Assembly (NCBI GenBank): GCA_025059995.1
Contig: JANXCF010000004.1
Coordinates: 1-64,000, forward strand
Source: Leptospiraceae bacterium
GTDB taxonomy: Bacteria; Spirochaetota; Leptospiria; Leptospirales; Leptonemataceae
Reading direction: 5' to 3'
DNA length: 64,000 bases
Shown here: positions 45,424-54,734 of the stretch, in pieces
Position numbering within the stretch: position 1 is the stretch's first letter
Layout: every line of letters starts with the position of its first letter
Program-made: the position numbers and the translations under genes
The notes under the pieces: generated by a model
The model's database searches: none
What the model saw: only the letters and a program-made list of their open reading frames with translations
What the model was told of the DNA's origin: nothing

Positions 45424-47127
45424 ATGAGACAGGTTATCCTATTGATTTTAGGCTTTCTTTTATTTTGTAATCAAAAATCGAAACAAGATTTATTTTTAAT
45501 TTCTCATTTGACTTCAACACCAAGGATTCATTATTATTTTACAGATCCATATGATCTACCCAATAATATTAAAGTTCGAGATAAAATCCTTGAGATCATT
45601 GAGGGAACTCAAGTGGAATTATATCTTTTTGTTTATGAAATCAACGAAAAAGAAATTTTGCAGGCAATACTCAAAAAGTACCAACAAGGAGTAAAAATCT
45701 ATATTTTTGGTTCAAATGACCAAAAATACAGTGAATTCAATGAATGGAAAATTCCTTACAAAACCAATGCAGGCTCAGGCTTACAACATATAAAAATGAT
45801 TCTTTCAGATAAAAAAGTTCTATTTTCTGGCACAGGGAATTTTACCCAGAGTGATATTTTTTATAATTCGAATCTCTTTATTGAGATACCCATCAATGAA
45901 ATGACTGGGAATTTGTTGATCAAAAAATTTTATGAATTCGATTACCTTTCACCTATTACAATACAAGGTCCTTCTTATAAAGTAAAAATTCTAAAATCTC
46001 CAGAAAATGGCGACTCCATTCAAAGCATCATGAATAACACGATATTACGTTCAAAAAGAAAAATAGATTTTTTTGTTTTTAGTTTCTTTGATCCTACAAT
46101 CATGAATTCATTATATTACAAAAGCCAACAAGGTGTATTGGTATCAGGCATTATTGATCAGCAAAGTCTAACTAACAATGAAAATATCAGACTTCTCATA
46201 TCTCACCAACAAGGAAATTCGTTTTTTGTCTATCAAGATAATTTTCACATGCAATATATTGACGAAGAAGGTATCAGGAGAGGAGCGAAAATCCATCATA
46301 AAACTTTGCTTGTAGATAATTTGATTTTGACAGGTTCTTATAATCTAAGCTTGAATGCTAAAGATAATAATCATGAAGTTTTTTTTGTGATTGAAGATCC
46401 GAAGGGTTTTTTAGAAGTACAAAAAAAATACCAAACGTTATACGAAAAATCTTTGCCAATTTTTCTAAATGAAAAGAAACCCTCAATTAATGACATAGAA
46501 ATTACGGATAACATATGTCAGAAATCATCTGGAAGTAGTGTGTATTTTCAAAACAAAAATGCCTTTTTGTTTATGATACACATAAAAGACTCAGAATGCC
46601 CAACAACTTATAGTTCCTACTCCAGTGGCATTGTGGGTAATCCTTCTGATGGATTTCCATTCTTAGAAGGAGTTTCTATCAAGAATTTTCAAGAGATAAA
46701 ACAAACTTATAAAGAAAATCTATGGGGTTGTTCTTTTGAATGTGATTTTTGTGAGATTTTTGATTGTAGTTTATTCAAAATACAAAGCATAAACCTTAAT
46801 GGAAAATATTTTACTTCAAAAGAACTCATTGAACCTATTGAGTCCTCTTTTCTTTGGGATGGTCAAAGATGGTTTGCTTTGAAAGTCAAAAATATTATTA
46901 AATTCAATCATTATTATTATTTGTTTGATATACTTGAGGGAAAAAAACAATTTTCTGGTAAAATTTCAGACGGTATTATCTTTCTAAAAAGCAAGAATAA
47001 CTTATTCATAGGTTGCTTCTATAAAAATAACTTAAGAAAAAACCTAAGAACTTTTTTAAATTTACTTGAATGGTATCAAGAAAAGTTTTTAGCATTAGAA
47101 AAAGAATGTGCCTTACAAAAACATTAA
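45424..47127 (+). CDS. Phospholipase D-like lipoprotein with two HKD motifs
   Basis: 567 residues. The leader MRQVILLILGFLLFC ends in a lipobox-like Cys15. Two PLD catalytic motifs: HIKMILSD (His122, Lys124, Asp129) followed by GTGNFT, and HHKTLLVD (His292, Lys294, Asp299) followed by GSYNLS. Both H-x-K-x4-D sets are intact, so phosphodiesterase or phosphatidyltransferase activity is likely, outside the cytoplasm. The C-terminal ~200 residues are an unrecognised Cys-rich domain (CSFECDFCEIFDC). It starts 9 bases after the barrel gene, with GAGGGTAG upstream. Confidence 0.85.
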   Translation: MRQVILLILGFLLFCNQKSKQDLFLISHLTSTPRIHYYFTDPYDLPNNIKVRDKILEIIEGTQVELYLFVYEINEKEILQAILKKYQQGVKIYIFGSNDQKYSEFNEWKIPYKTNAGSGLQHIKMILSDKKVLFSGTGNFTQSDIFYNSNLFIEIPINEMTGNLLIKKFYEFDYLSPITIQGPSYKVKILKSPENGDSIQSIMNNTILRSKRKIDFFVFSFFDPTIMNSLYYKSQQGVLVSGIIDQQSLTNNENIRLLISHQQGNSFFVYQDNFHMQYIDEEGIRRGAKIHHKTLLVDNLILTGSYNLSLNAKDNNHEVFFVIEDPKGFLEVQKKYQTLYEKSLPIFLNEKKPSINDIEITDNICQKSSGSSVYFQNKNAFLFMIHIKDSECPTTYSSYSSGIVGNPSDGFPFLEGVSIKNFQEIKQTYKENLWGCSFECDFCEIFDCSLFKIQSINLNGKYFTSKELIEPIESSFLWDGQRWFALKVKNIIKFNHYYYLFDILEGKKQFSGKISDGIIFLKSKNNLFIGCFYKNNLRKNLRTFLNLLEWYQEKFLALEKECALQKH

Positions 47128-47843
47128 TTCCTTTTGTTGTGTTTTTTCTTTCTTTTGCTCTAAATGCTGATACCTTTGTGAATCTTTATTTTTTGAACTC
47201 GAACTACTTCCAAAAAGAAAGTAATATTGATTTTTTTAATAAGTTTTATAAAAACAAAAAAGAACTTCATGCACGAGGTAAAGAATTCTCGTTATTCTTT
47301 TTAGATTTTACCATCAACAATAATCCAAGCTTGTATAAAGAGAAAGAATATTATCACATCTTAAGTAATGTGTTGTTTGATTTTGGAAATTTTATTGAAC
47401 AAGAACAAATCATAAAAGAAAACGAAAGTGAACTTAAAAAATACAAAGATAAGCTCATTTGTTTTAATTGCTCGGAGCGATTTAGCTATCTCTACTCAAA
47501 ATTTAAATTTTTGAATTTTCAGAATATCAAAATAGGGATTTTACATTTTCGGGACTGCAGACAAAACGAAAAAGAATTAGAAAAGTTCTTGAATATGCAT
47601 AAAGATACTAATTTATGGATTATTTCCTCAAAAGAAGAATGTAGTGAATTAAATATTTTTATGGAATGGATTGATGAAGCAGTGGTTATCTTTTTTATGT
47701 CAGAAAAAAAGGAATCTTTTTATAAACAAAAAAAAATATTTTATTGCTATAGCCTCGATAAAATTTGTTTTTTGACTCTAAAGCTACGAGAAGGATTATT
47801 ACTAAATATAGAGAGCAATTTTTTGGATTTTAGAGGTCAATGA
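47106..47843 (+). CDS. Exported protein of unknown function
   Basis: 245 residues from ATG 47106, giving the signal peptide MCLTKTLIPFVVFFLSFALN followed by ADTF; the frame also opens at 47070. It overlaps the PLD gene by 22 bases. The start FVNLYFLNSNYFQKE and CFNCSERFSYLYSKFKFLNF, then QNIKIGILHF, faintly recall a 5'-nucleotidase/metallophosphoesterase N-terminus without metal residues; this is a weak impression. Five or more cysteines are spread through the mature part. It ends in an ATGA overlap with coaE. Confidence 0.55.
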   Translation: MCLTKTLIPFVVFFLSFALNADTFVNLYFLNSNYFQKESNIDFFNKFYKNKKELHARGKEFSLFFLDFTINNNPSLYKEKEYYHILSNVLFDFGNFIEQEQIIKENESELKKYKDKLICFNCSERFSYLYSKFKFLNFQNIKIGILHFRDCRQNEKELEKFLNMHKDTNLWIISSKEECSELNIFMEWIDEAVVIFFMSEKKESFYKQKKIFYCYSLDKICFLTLKLREGLLLNIESNFLDFRGQ

Positions 47844-48520
47844 TAAAAGAAGAAATATTTAATCAATATGATAAAATTCCAGAGAAAATTTATTGGAAAA
47901 AAAAATACTTTTTCATAGGTTTAACAGGAACGATTGCTTCTGGGAAAACTACAGTAGCAGAGTTATTTCGAAAAAAAGGTTTTAAAGTATGGAATGCAGA
48001 TTTAATAGCAAAGAAAATGTATAAAAAAACAAAGATAAAAAAAAAGATTATTGACAAATTCGGTAAGGAATCTTACTATGACAATGGGGAGGTAAATACA
48101 GCCTTTCTTGCTAAATCCATATTTAGCGATAGGAAATATGTAGATTGGATTAATTCTATTATACATCCAGAAGTTAGTAGATACACAAACATTTTTTTAA
48201 AATGTTTAAAAGAAGGAGAAGTTTTGGTTTATGATGTTCCTTTGCTATTTGAAAGTGATCTACAAAAAAGTTATGATTTTGATTTAATTCTGGTAATCGA
48301 TGCACCTACATCTCAAAGAATGGATAGAGCTCAACAAAGAGGCTGGAGTAAAGATGAAATTCTTAATAGAGAGAGATTCCAAATCTCACCAGAAGTCAAA
48401 AGGAAACTTGGAGATTGCGTAATCTGGAATGATTCTACATTGGAAAAATTAAATAAAAAAGTTGATTTTTTATCAAAAAAGATTATAACTTCAAAACTTA
48501 AAATGGAGGCTAATTCATGA
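47840..48520 (+). CDS. coaE: Dephospho-CoA kinase
   Basis: Last step of coenzyme A synthesis: phosphorylates the 3'-hydroxyl of dephospho-CoA. P-loop GLTGTIASGKTTVAE near residue 29, then KVWNADLIAKKMY, VYDVPLLFESDLQKSYDFD and LVIDAPTSQRMDRAQQRGWS, all typical of CoaE. The protein is 226 residues with a ~25-residue N-terminal extension before the P-loop strand. The ATG overlaps the previous stop (ATGA), and its own stop overlaps the SPOR gene start in the same manner. Confidence 0.94.
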   Translation: MIKEEIFNQYDKIPEKIYWKKKYFFIGLTGTIASGKTTVAELFRKKGFKVWNADLIAKKMYKKTKIKKKIIDKFGKESYYDNGEVNTAFLAKSIFSDRKYVDWINSIIHPEVSRYTNIFLKCLKEGEVLVYDVPLLFESDLQKSYDFDLILVIDAPTSQRMDRAQQRGWSKDEILNRERFQISPEVKRKLGDCVIWNDSTLEKLNKKVDFLSKKIITSKLKMEANS

Positions 48521-49242
48521 GAAAAAGATTATTTTATATCATACATTTAGACAAGGAAAGAATTTTATTTTTATCTATCATTGGCATGAGCATTACTTTG
48601 TTTTCGTTTTTGTTTGGCTATAAGCTCGGGAAAGAAGATAACAATGAAACAAATAATTCAATAAAGGTTGAGACTGCAGTAAATTCGGATAAAGTTATTA
48701 AAAGTGAAAATTTTATCCCAAATCAAAGTTCTCAAATGGACACAAAAATAAACATAAAGAACAACAAGGATGATAAAAAAACCTTAAATCAAAAAACGAA
48801 AGTAAGAGAAGAATCTAAAATTTCAATCGATGAACTTCAAGAAGCTGAGGCTATCAAATTAAATAAAGCTCAAACTAATGAGATTAATTTGCAAAACGAA
48901 AAACAAAGTGATTTATCTATAAATGTTGAATCAGAAAATAATCAAATTGAATGGAAAGATTATAAAGAGCCATTCAGAGAAAAAGAAAACTTAAGGAGTA
49001 CAGAAAAAACTGAAAAAGATATTGATTTTTACATTCAAATTGGTGCTTACAAAAGCGAGATTGAAGCAAAAAATATACAAAACTCACTAAGAGAAAATAA
49101 TATAAAAACGTATATCAAAAAAAGAAATAAGTATTTTATTCTTTATACCACTGCCGACTCTGAAAAAGAAATGAATACAATAAAAAAGAAACTTATTAGC
49201 ATGAACTACAAAGATTTATTGATTAAAAAATCAATTCAGTAA
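48517..49242 (+). CDS. Membrane-anchored SPOR-domain protein
   Basis: 241 residues. One transmembrane helix (ILFLSIIGMSITLFSFLFGY, about 15-35), a long Asn/Lys/Glu-rich linker, and a C-terminal SPOR domain: FYIQIGAYKSEIEAKNIQNS near residue 170, KTYIKKRNKYFILYTTADSE and KLISMNYKDLLIKKS. SPOR domains bind glycan strands stripped of stem peptides, so the protein probably acts in the periplasm at division or growth sites. Its ATG overlaps the coaE stop by 4 bases. Confidence 0.87.
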   Translation: MRKRLFYIIHLDKERILFLSIIGMSITLFSFLFGYKLGKEDNNETNNSIKVETAVNSDKVIKSENFIPNQSSQMDTKINIKNNKDDKKTLNQKTKVREESKISIDELQEAEAIKLNKAQTNEINLQNEKQSDLSINVESENNQIEWKDYKEPFREKENLRSTEKTEKDIDFYIQIGAYKSEIEAKNIQNSLRENNIKTYIKKRNKYFILYTTADSEKEMNTIKKKLISMNYKDLLIKKSIQ

Positions 49243-49290
49243 ATTCAAAAAAAAACTTGCATTCAGAATATACACTTCATTCTTTTTCAT

Positions 49291-49959
49291 GTGAATTACA
49301 ATTCTGAAGAATATAGAAAGGTAAGAGAGATAGTTGTAAATCTCATCATCAAAAAGTTAGAGGAGACTTACCAAGATTATATTCAAAACCAAGAAGGCTT
49401 CAAGGAAATACCCTCTTTTTTTAAAAACTATTTATATTCTCCTGCGAATAAAGAAGAAAGAGATAGAGTTTTAGTGGAACTTTACCACAAACTAAAGACC
49501 ATTGTTGGTCAGGATTTAGTCGAAAATATTCAGAAATTGATTGAATTGGTAAAATTATCAGATGAATTAGATTTCGAGATAACAGAAGAAATATTAAAAG
49601 ACCAAGCACATACTAAGAAACGATTGAATCACACTACATATAATATAAACCTACAAGCAATAGAAAAAATCATTCATAAAAGAGATCAGTATGAAAAAAG
49701 AAAAAGACAAATCCTTCTTGTCTGTGAAACACTAAACTTTTTTTTTAATTTATCCAAACTCCCATTAGTAAAACTAGTGATGGCACCAATCAAAGTTGCT
49801 GCTAGTTTAGTAGGAGCTGAGATTCTCATTGAAACTATGGAAGAAGGTTATAGAATTTCTAAGAATATCAAAGATATGAAACCATTCATAAACGATTTTT
49901 ATAAACGAGAAATGGAATATCTTGAGTCTATAAAACTTAAGTACACGAAATCGAATTGA
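49291..49959 (+). CDS. Unknown helical protein upstream of ppk1
   Basis: 222 residues from a GTG start. All-helical, with FFKNYLYSPANKEERDRVLV near residue 40 and LLVCETLNFFFNLSKLPLVK, a hydrophobic stretch near 150-185. The FF-x2-YLY-x-P-x4-RD pattern is reminiscent of a small uncharacterised family named after an FFLEELY motif, but I cannot confirm it by eye. No signal peptide. It ends 34 bases before ppk1. Function unknown. Confidence 0.55.
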   Translation: MNYNSEEYRKVREIVVNLIIKKLEETYQDYIQNQEGFKEIPSFFKNYLYSPANKEERDRVLVELYHKLKTIVGQDLVENIQKLIELVKLSDELDFEITEEILKDQAHTKKRLNHTTYNINLQAIEKIIHKRDQYEKRKRQILLVCETLNFFFNLSKLPLVKLVMAPIKVAASLVGAEILIETMEEGYRISKNIKDMKPFINDFYKREMEYLESIKLKYTKSN

Positions 49960-49993
49960 CATTATTTTTTGACTATATTTAATTTTTTTAAAT

Positions 49994-52270
49994 ATGTTAG
50001 AACAAAAAAATTTGAACAGTGAGATAAAAGTAAAAAAACTCAAATTAAACGAAGACAAAAACAATGCAAATATTGCTAATAAACATAGAGTACTAAATCA
50101 ATTCAAAAACCAAAATATTTTGAGTATTAACAATTATGATTTATTTTTCAATCGTGAGCTATCATGGATTGAGTTCAATTACAGGGTTTTAGAGGAGGCA
50201 ATGAGAAAAGATAATCCGCTACTAGAAAGATTGAAGTTCATTGCTATTTATGAATCCAATATGAATGAATTTTTTATGGTTCGAGTGGCTGGTTTGAAAC
50301 AAATCGTGGCTTCTTCTATCAACGAGATCCAATTGGATGGGAAAACTGCTGATGAAACATTGATTGAGATTCACAACAAAGTTCATAAACTCATGAACTT
50401 GAAGTATAAAGTATTGAATGCAATTTTAAGTCAGTTAAAAAATCATGGAATAGAAATATATCAAGAGGTTAAAACATTGGAAAAATCCTTAGATGATAAA
50501 GATAAAAAATTTTTGAAGGACTTTTTTAAAAAAGAGTTATTCAAAATACTAACTCCATTAGCCATTGACCCTTCCCATCCATTTCCTAAAATCCTAAATG
50601 GAAAATTGAATTTAGCAATAAAGCTAAGATTAGTAAAAAACCCAAATAAGATTTCTTATGCAATCATAGAAGTTCCTTCTGATGTCCTACCTCGTTTTAT
50701 TGAACTTCCAAGAAAGAAGAAAAATAACATATTTCTCTATCGTTTTGTCCCCTTAGAAGAAATCATAAAACTCCACATCAATGAACTCTTTGGAAATAAT
50801 GAAATCATAAGCATACATGGTTTTACTATATTTAGAAATTCAGAACTATCAATAGAAGAAGTTAGTTCAGAAAATTTACTGTCTACCATCGAAGAGGAAT
50901 TAAAAAACCGAAAATGGGGGGAAGCAGTAAGACTCAATTATCAAAAAGGAATGCCAAAGGATTTAGTTGAGTTTTTGATGAAGCAACTTGATTTAAAACC
51001 ATTCGAAACTTATGAACGTCCTGGCATGCTGAATCTTAACAATTTGTGGGAAATTTATGAAAAAATCCAAGATCGAAATGAACTAAAAGATCAACCTTTC
51101 ATTCCTAGAAATGCCGTATCACTACAGGAACCAAAAGAAATTTTTGATATCATAAAACAAAAAGATATTCTCCTTCATCATCCTTATGACTCTTTTCAAA
51201 CCGTCATAGATTTTTTGACTGCAGCTGTGGAAGATGAAAATGTCTTAGCCATAAAATTAACATTATATAGAACAAGTGGTGATAGTCCTATTGTCAAATT
51301 ACTTATCCAAGCCGCAGAAAAAGGGAAACAAGTAACTGCATTAGTAGAATTAAAGGCTCGTTTTGATGAAGAACGAAATATCAATTGGGCAAGAGAAATG
51401 GAAAAGCATGGTGTTCATGTGGTTTATGGGTTAGTGGGATTAAAAATTCATGCAAAGGCATTACAAGTAATCAGAAGAGAGAAAGATGGTGTCAAATCGT
51501 ATGTACATCTTTCAACTGGTAATTATAATCCCATCACTGCTAAAATCTACACTGACTTAGGACTAATAACAGCTGATCCTGAGATTAATGATGATGTGTC
51601 AAATTTATTTCATGCCTTAACTGGTTATGCTGAGGTTCCAAAATTTAATAAAATCGCTTTAGCACCAATTAACCTAAGGCAGACTTTATATAAGCTAATT
51701 GAGAATGAAATTGATATTGCTAAGGCAGGAAGAAAGGCAGAAATCAAAATCAAAATCAATTCTTTGTCTGATCCTGAAGTAATTTTAATGTTATATAAAG
51801 CTTCTATGGCAGGGGTCAAAATTGATCTTAATGTTCGAGGTATTTGTTGTTTGAAACCAGGATTAAAAGGTATTAGTGAAAATATTCGAGTGATTTCAAT
51901 AGTGGGTAGGTTTTTAGAACATAGTAGAATCTATTACTTCCATAATGATGGTAATCCAAAGATTTATTTATCCTCAGCAGATTTAATGACAAGAAATCTG
52001 AATCGTAGAGTAGAAACGTTTTTTCCCATCGATAACGTTGAATTGAAGAAGAAAATCATAAGCTTTTTAGATGCCATCTTTAGAGATAATCACAATGCAA
52101 GAATCTTACAACCTGATGGAAGTTATATAAGATTGAGACCCCAAAAAGGAGAAACAAGATTTTCTTCGCAGAGATACTTTCGAGAAGAAGTAATCAAAGA
52201 ATTTGAAAAAAAAGAAAAAACAAAAGAGGAAAAAATAAAGACCATCTTTCAACCACTTACAAATGTATAG
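49994..52270 (+). CDS. ppk1: Polyphosphate kinase 1
   Basis: Reversibly polymerises ATP gamma-phosphate into polyphosphate. 758 residues with the N-domain FNRELSWIEFNYRVLEEAM and ESNMNEFFMVRVAGLKQ, the ATP-binding HHPYDSFQTVIDFL, and the catalytic PLD-like core: VALVELKARFDEERNI-type block, GLKIHAKALQVIRR (phosphorylated His486), YVHLSTGNYNPITAKIYTDL, and the C-terminal DLMTRNLNRRVETFFPI. A ~40-residue Lys/Asn-rich N-terminal extension precedes the usual start; an internal start is possible but no better ATG with a ribosome site is apparent. It is convergent with DUF2905, 13 bases apart. Confidence 0.96.
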   Translation: MLEQKNLNSEIKVKKLKLNEDKNNANIANKHRVLNQFKNQNILSINNYDLFFNRELSWIEFNYRVLEEAMRKDNPLLERLKFIAIYESNMNEFFMVRVAGLKQIVASSINEIQLDGKTADETLIEIHNKVHKLMNLKYKVLNAILSQLKNHGIEIYQEVKTLEKSLDDKDKKFLKDFFKKELFKILTPLAIDPSHPFPKILNGKLNLAIKLRLVKNPNKISYAIIEVPSDVLPRFIELPRKKKNNIFLYRFVPLEEIIKLHINELFGNNEIISIHGFTIFRNSELSIEEVSSENLLSTIEEELKNRKWGEAVRLNYQKGMPKDLVEFLMKQLDLKPFETYERPGMLNLNNLWEIYEKIQDRNELKDQPFIPRNAVSLQEPKEIFDIIKQKDILLHHPYDSFQTVIDFLTAAVEDENVLAIKLTLYRTSGDSPIVKLLIQAAEKGKQVTALVELKARFDEERNINWAREMEKHGVHVVYGLVGLKIHAKALQVIRREKDGVKSYVHLSTGNYNPITAKIYTDLGLITADPEINDDVSNLFHALTGYAEVPKFNKIALAPINLRQTLYKLIENEIDIAKAGRKAEIKIKINSLSDPEVILMLYKASMAGVKIDLNVRGICCLKPGLKGISENIRVISIVGRFLEHSRIYYFHNDGNPKIYLSSADLMTRNLNRRVETFFPIDNVELKKKIISFLDAIFRDNHNARILQPDGSYIRLRPQKGETRFSSQRYFREEVIKEFEKKEKTKEEKIKTIFQPLTNV

Positions 52271-52283
52271 TCTGAAATAAAAA

Positions 52284-52514
52284 TCAACGGAATTTTTGTA
52301 TTAGATAAAAAATTAGCGTTAAGAGTAGACTAATGAAAATCGACGTTGTAAGGGGAAAGTAAAATTTAAAGTTTTCTTTTTCGATACGAATATCCCCTGG
52401 TAGATTTCCCAAAAATCTGAAAGGAAAACTCTCATTGTTTAACAAGCTAAATAGTAAGCCTAAAACTATGAAAATTATGCCTATTGTAAAAAAAAGTTTT
52501 CCTAAGTCCATCAT
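52284..52514 (-). CDS. DUF2905 small membrane protein
   Basis: 76 residues, two membrane helices (FFTIGIIFIVLGLLFSLL and FPLTTSIFISLLLTLIFYLI) joined by the diagnostic loop FLGNLPGDIRIEKENFKFYF, in which LPGDIxIxxxNFxFYFP is the family signature. Function unknown. It lies 15 bases downstream of the MFS gene on the same strand. Confidence 0.9.
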   Translation of the reverse strand: MMDLGKLFFTIGIIFIVLGLLFSLLNNESFPFRFLGNLPGDIRIEKENFKFYFPLTTSIFISLLLTLIFYLIQKFR

Positions 52515-52529
52515 TTCTATAATATAATG

Positions 52530-53834
52530 TCAATTTATTTTGAAAACTTTTTTTGTCCAAAGCAAAATCAATAATAAAAAGACCATTAGTAATGAGAAAA
52601 TTATGTAAATTTTTGAACCGAAAATCCAAAATAGAAAACCACCAATTAGTGGACCAAAAACCCTTGATAATGAATTTGTGGAACGCAAAATTCCTATAGT
52701 TAATCCTTTCTTTTCCATTTGAGCGAGTTGACTAACATAGCTCGCTATTGAGGGTTGAAAAAAGGCATTCCCAATAGCCAAAGGAATAAGTGCTATTAAA
52801 GAAAAATAGACATTGGAAACACTAAAAAACAAGAACAGAAATGAAACCGACAACATAAAAATACCTAATACTAATAATTCTTTTTCTGAGAATTTACCTG
52901 AGATCTTTTTTGTAATCCAACCTTGACTGAAAGCTAAAAGAAATCCCAAGTAAAAAAATATTAGCCCGATTGTTTCAGGTGAAAAGTGAAAGTAAAACTT
53001 GTAAAAAAAAGTGAAGGTGAATTCAAATGAAGTAAAAATTAGCATGTAAATGAAGTTCAAAAAGATTAGATAGCGAATTAATTTATTTTTCATTTTTTGT
53101 TGAGTAAGGAAAATTTGACTTTCCTGAGTTATTTTTAATGAACTTTTAGTTTCTTCAAAAAAAAAGATATTCAAAATGACACTTAACATTGATAACAAAA
53201 AAGCACCAAGAGCGCAAACCGCAAAGGGATGAGCTCCTTCCAATTGAAAGATGTGTTTCCCTAAGTAATACAGGGCACCGCCTAAAAGAGGACCTAAGAT
53301 GAAGCCAATCCCCATTGCCATCCCCAAAAGTCCCATATAGAAGGTTTTATTTTGATGATTGGCCAAATCGGAAATCGCAACTGTAGCAACACTCAAATTT
53401 CCAGCCATGACTCCGGCTAAAATCCTTGATACCAAAAAGAATGATATACTATTCGAAAAAAACCAAATCAAATACGAAATTGCCATACCCAAACTTGATA
53501 AAGTTAACACTAACTTTCTACCCTTCAGGTCTGAAAATTTGCCCCATAAGGGAGAAAAAAGAAATTGCAGAAAAGAAAATAGTGAACTAAAAAACCCACC
53601 CATCAAAACAACTACGTAATTTTCGTTTTGAATGAAATGATGAACATTAGTGGGAATAAAACCACTCAAAAATATGAAAAAGTTGATGATTTTAATGTCT
53701 GAGTCATAAACAAAAGTATTCGAGTAAAAGATCAATAAATCAGGCATCAAAGGGAATATCAATGTAAAACTGATAAAATCTAAAGCTACAATTAAAAGAA
53801 GAATGAGTAAGTTTTTTTTTGTATTTTTCACCAT
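52530..53834 (-). CDS. Major facilitator superfamily exporter (TetA/DHA1-like)
   Basis: 434 residues, about 12 membrane helices in two halves. The loop 2-3 motif is LWGKFSDLKGRKLVLTLSSL (G-x4-D-x2-GRK), and the motif C-like GMAMGIGFILGPLLGGALYY near 178 is characteristic of antiporter exporters. The N-terminus, LIVALDFISFTLIFPLMPDL, fits the drug:H+ antiporter-1 family that includes TetA. An extra ~40-residue loop between helices 1 and 2 is unusual. The substrate cannot be assigned. It is divergent from the GHKL-like gene at 53913. Confidence 0.88.
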   Translation of the reverse strand: MVKNTKKNLLILLLIVALDFISFTLIFPLMPDLLIFYSNTFVYDSDIKIINFFIFLSGFIPTNVHHFIQNENYVVVLMGGFFSSLFSFLQFLFSPLWGKFSDLKGRKLVLTLSSLGMAISYLIWFFSNSISFFLVSRILAGVMAGNLSVATVAISDLANHQNKTFYMGLLGMAMGIGFILGPLLGGALYYLGKHIFQLEGAHPFAVCALGAFLLSMLSVILNIFFFEETKSSLKITQESQIFLTQQKMKNKLIRYLIFLNFIYMLIFTSFEFTFTFFYKFYFHFSPETIGLIFFYLGFLLAFSQGWITKKISGKFSEKELLVLGIFMLSVSFLFLFFSVSNVYFSLIALIPLAIGNAFFQPSIASYVSQLAQMEKKGLTIGILRSTNSLSRVFGPLIGGFLFWIFGSKIYIIFSLLMVFLLLILLWTKKVFKIN

Positions 53835-53912
53835 TAAAACTACTTTTTTTCTTTTGTTATCATGTCAAAAAAGAACTTGCAACTTTAGTTCATTAATATT
53901 ATAATCATCAAA

Positions 53913-54734
53913 ATGACTCAAAACATAAAATTAGAAGATATCTATAAAAAAGATACAGTAATTCTTGTTGGGAAGGATTATATACCTGATGGTGAACTCC
54001 ATTTAAGAAATTTGATTTTTCAAATTTTCCAAAATCCTACTGACCACTTAGATGTTGACTACTATATGCTTGCAGAAGCAGTTTTTTGGTCTATTGGTGA
54101 GTTGATAAATAATGCCAACAAAGCCAATAATCGATGGGCAATTTTAGAGAATATGTTATTTCAAAGAATCACAAAAGAAAATCCCGACAAAGATCAAGAA
54201 AAAATCAAAGAAGATATACAAGAAGCAATCGAGTTTAGTCAAAGCGATATTTTGAAAAAGTATGGTTTAGATAATATCGATTTGACGAACACAATTCTAA
54301 ATTTGATTGAAAAATATAAAACAAATTCTTTTGCTTTGTCAGAAAAATTCAATAAAAAGATCGTAGTTACACTGAAGATACAGAAGAAAAATGAAGTGGA
54401 ATATTTCATTGTAAATGTTCTGAATAATTGTCCTATTACAGTCATCGATAAAGAAAGGGTTGAATATAATTTAAACAAAATCAAAGAAGATCTCATCAAT
54501 GCCAACAAAAATCCTTTTGAAGCTACACTGCACTTGTATCAAAAGGAAGCGGATACATTGGGTGGTGGCTTCGGTGCGGGTTTACGAAGTATCATTCTTT
54601 TTTTAAGGTCTGGTTTTGAACCATTCGATGTAGACATCATTTACACAAAATTACTTCAATATCGTTCAGCTTCAAAAAACACGATTTTTAGCTTAGAAAT
54701 TCCTATACCTAGATTCAAGAAAAAATCATTATGA
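53913..54734 (+). CDS. GHKL (histidine-kinase-type ATPase) fold-like protein of unknown role
   Basis: 273 residues, no membrane segment. An N-box-like helix FWSIGELINNANKANNRWAI lies near residue 62 and a G-box-like DTLGGGFGAGLRSIILFLR near 213-231, ending in strand NTIFSLEIPIPRF. The order and spacing (about 150 residues apart) parallel the protein at 29974-31203. No phospho-acceptor His or dimerisation helix is apparent, so it is not an ordinary sensor kinase; a serine-kinase/anti-sigma role is possible but unproven. It overlaps cimA tail-to-tail by 6 bases. Confidence 0.55.
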   Translation: MTQNIKLEDIYKKDTVILVGKDYIPDGELHLRNLIFQIFQNPTDHLDVDYYMLAEAVFWSIGELINNANKANNRWAILENMLFQRITKENPDKDQEKIKEDIQEAIEFSQSDILKKYGLDNIDLTNTILNLIEKYKTNSFALSEKFNKKIVVTLKIQKKNEVEYFIVNVLNNCPITVIDKERVEYNLNKIKEDLINANKNPFEATLHLYQKEADTLGGGFGAGLRSIILFLRSGFEPFDVDIIYTKLLQYRSASKNTIFSLEIPIPRFKKKSL

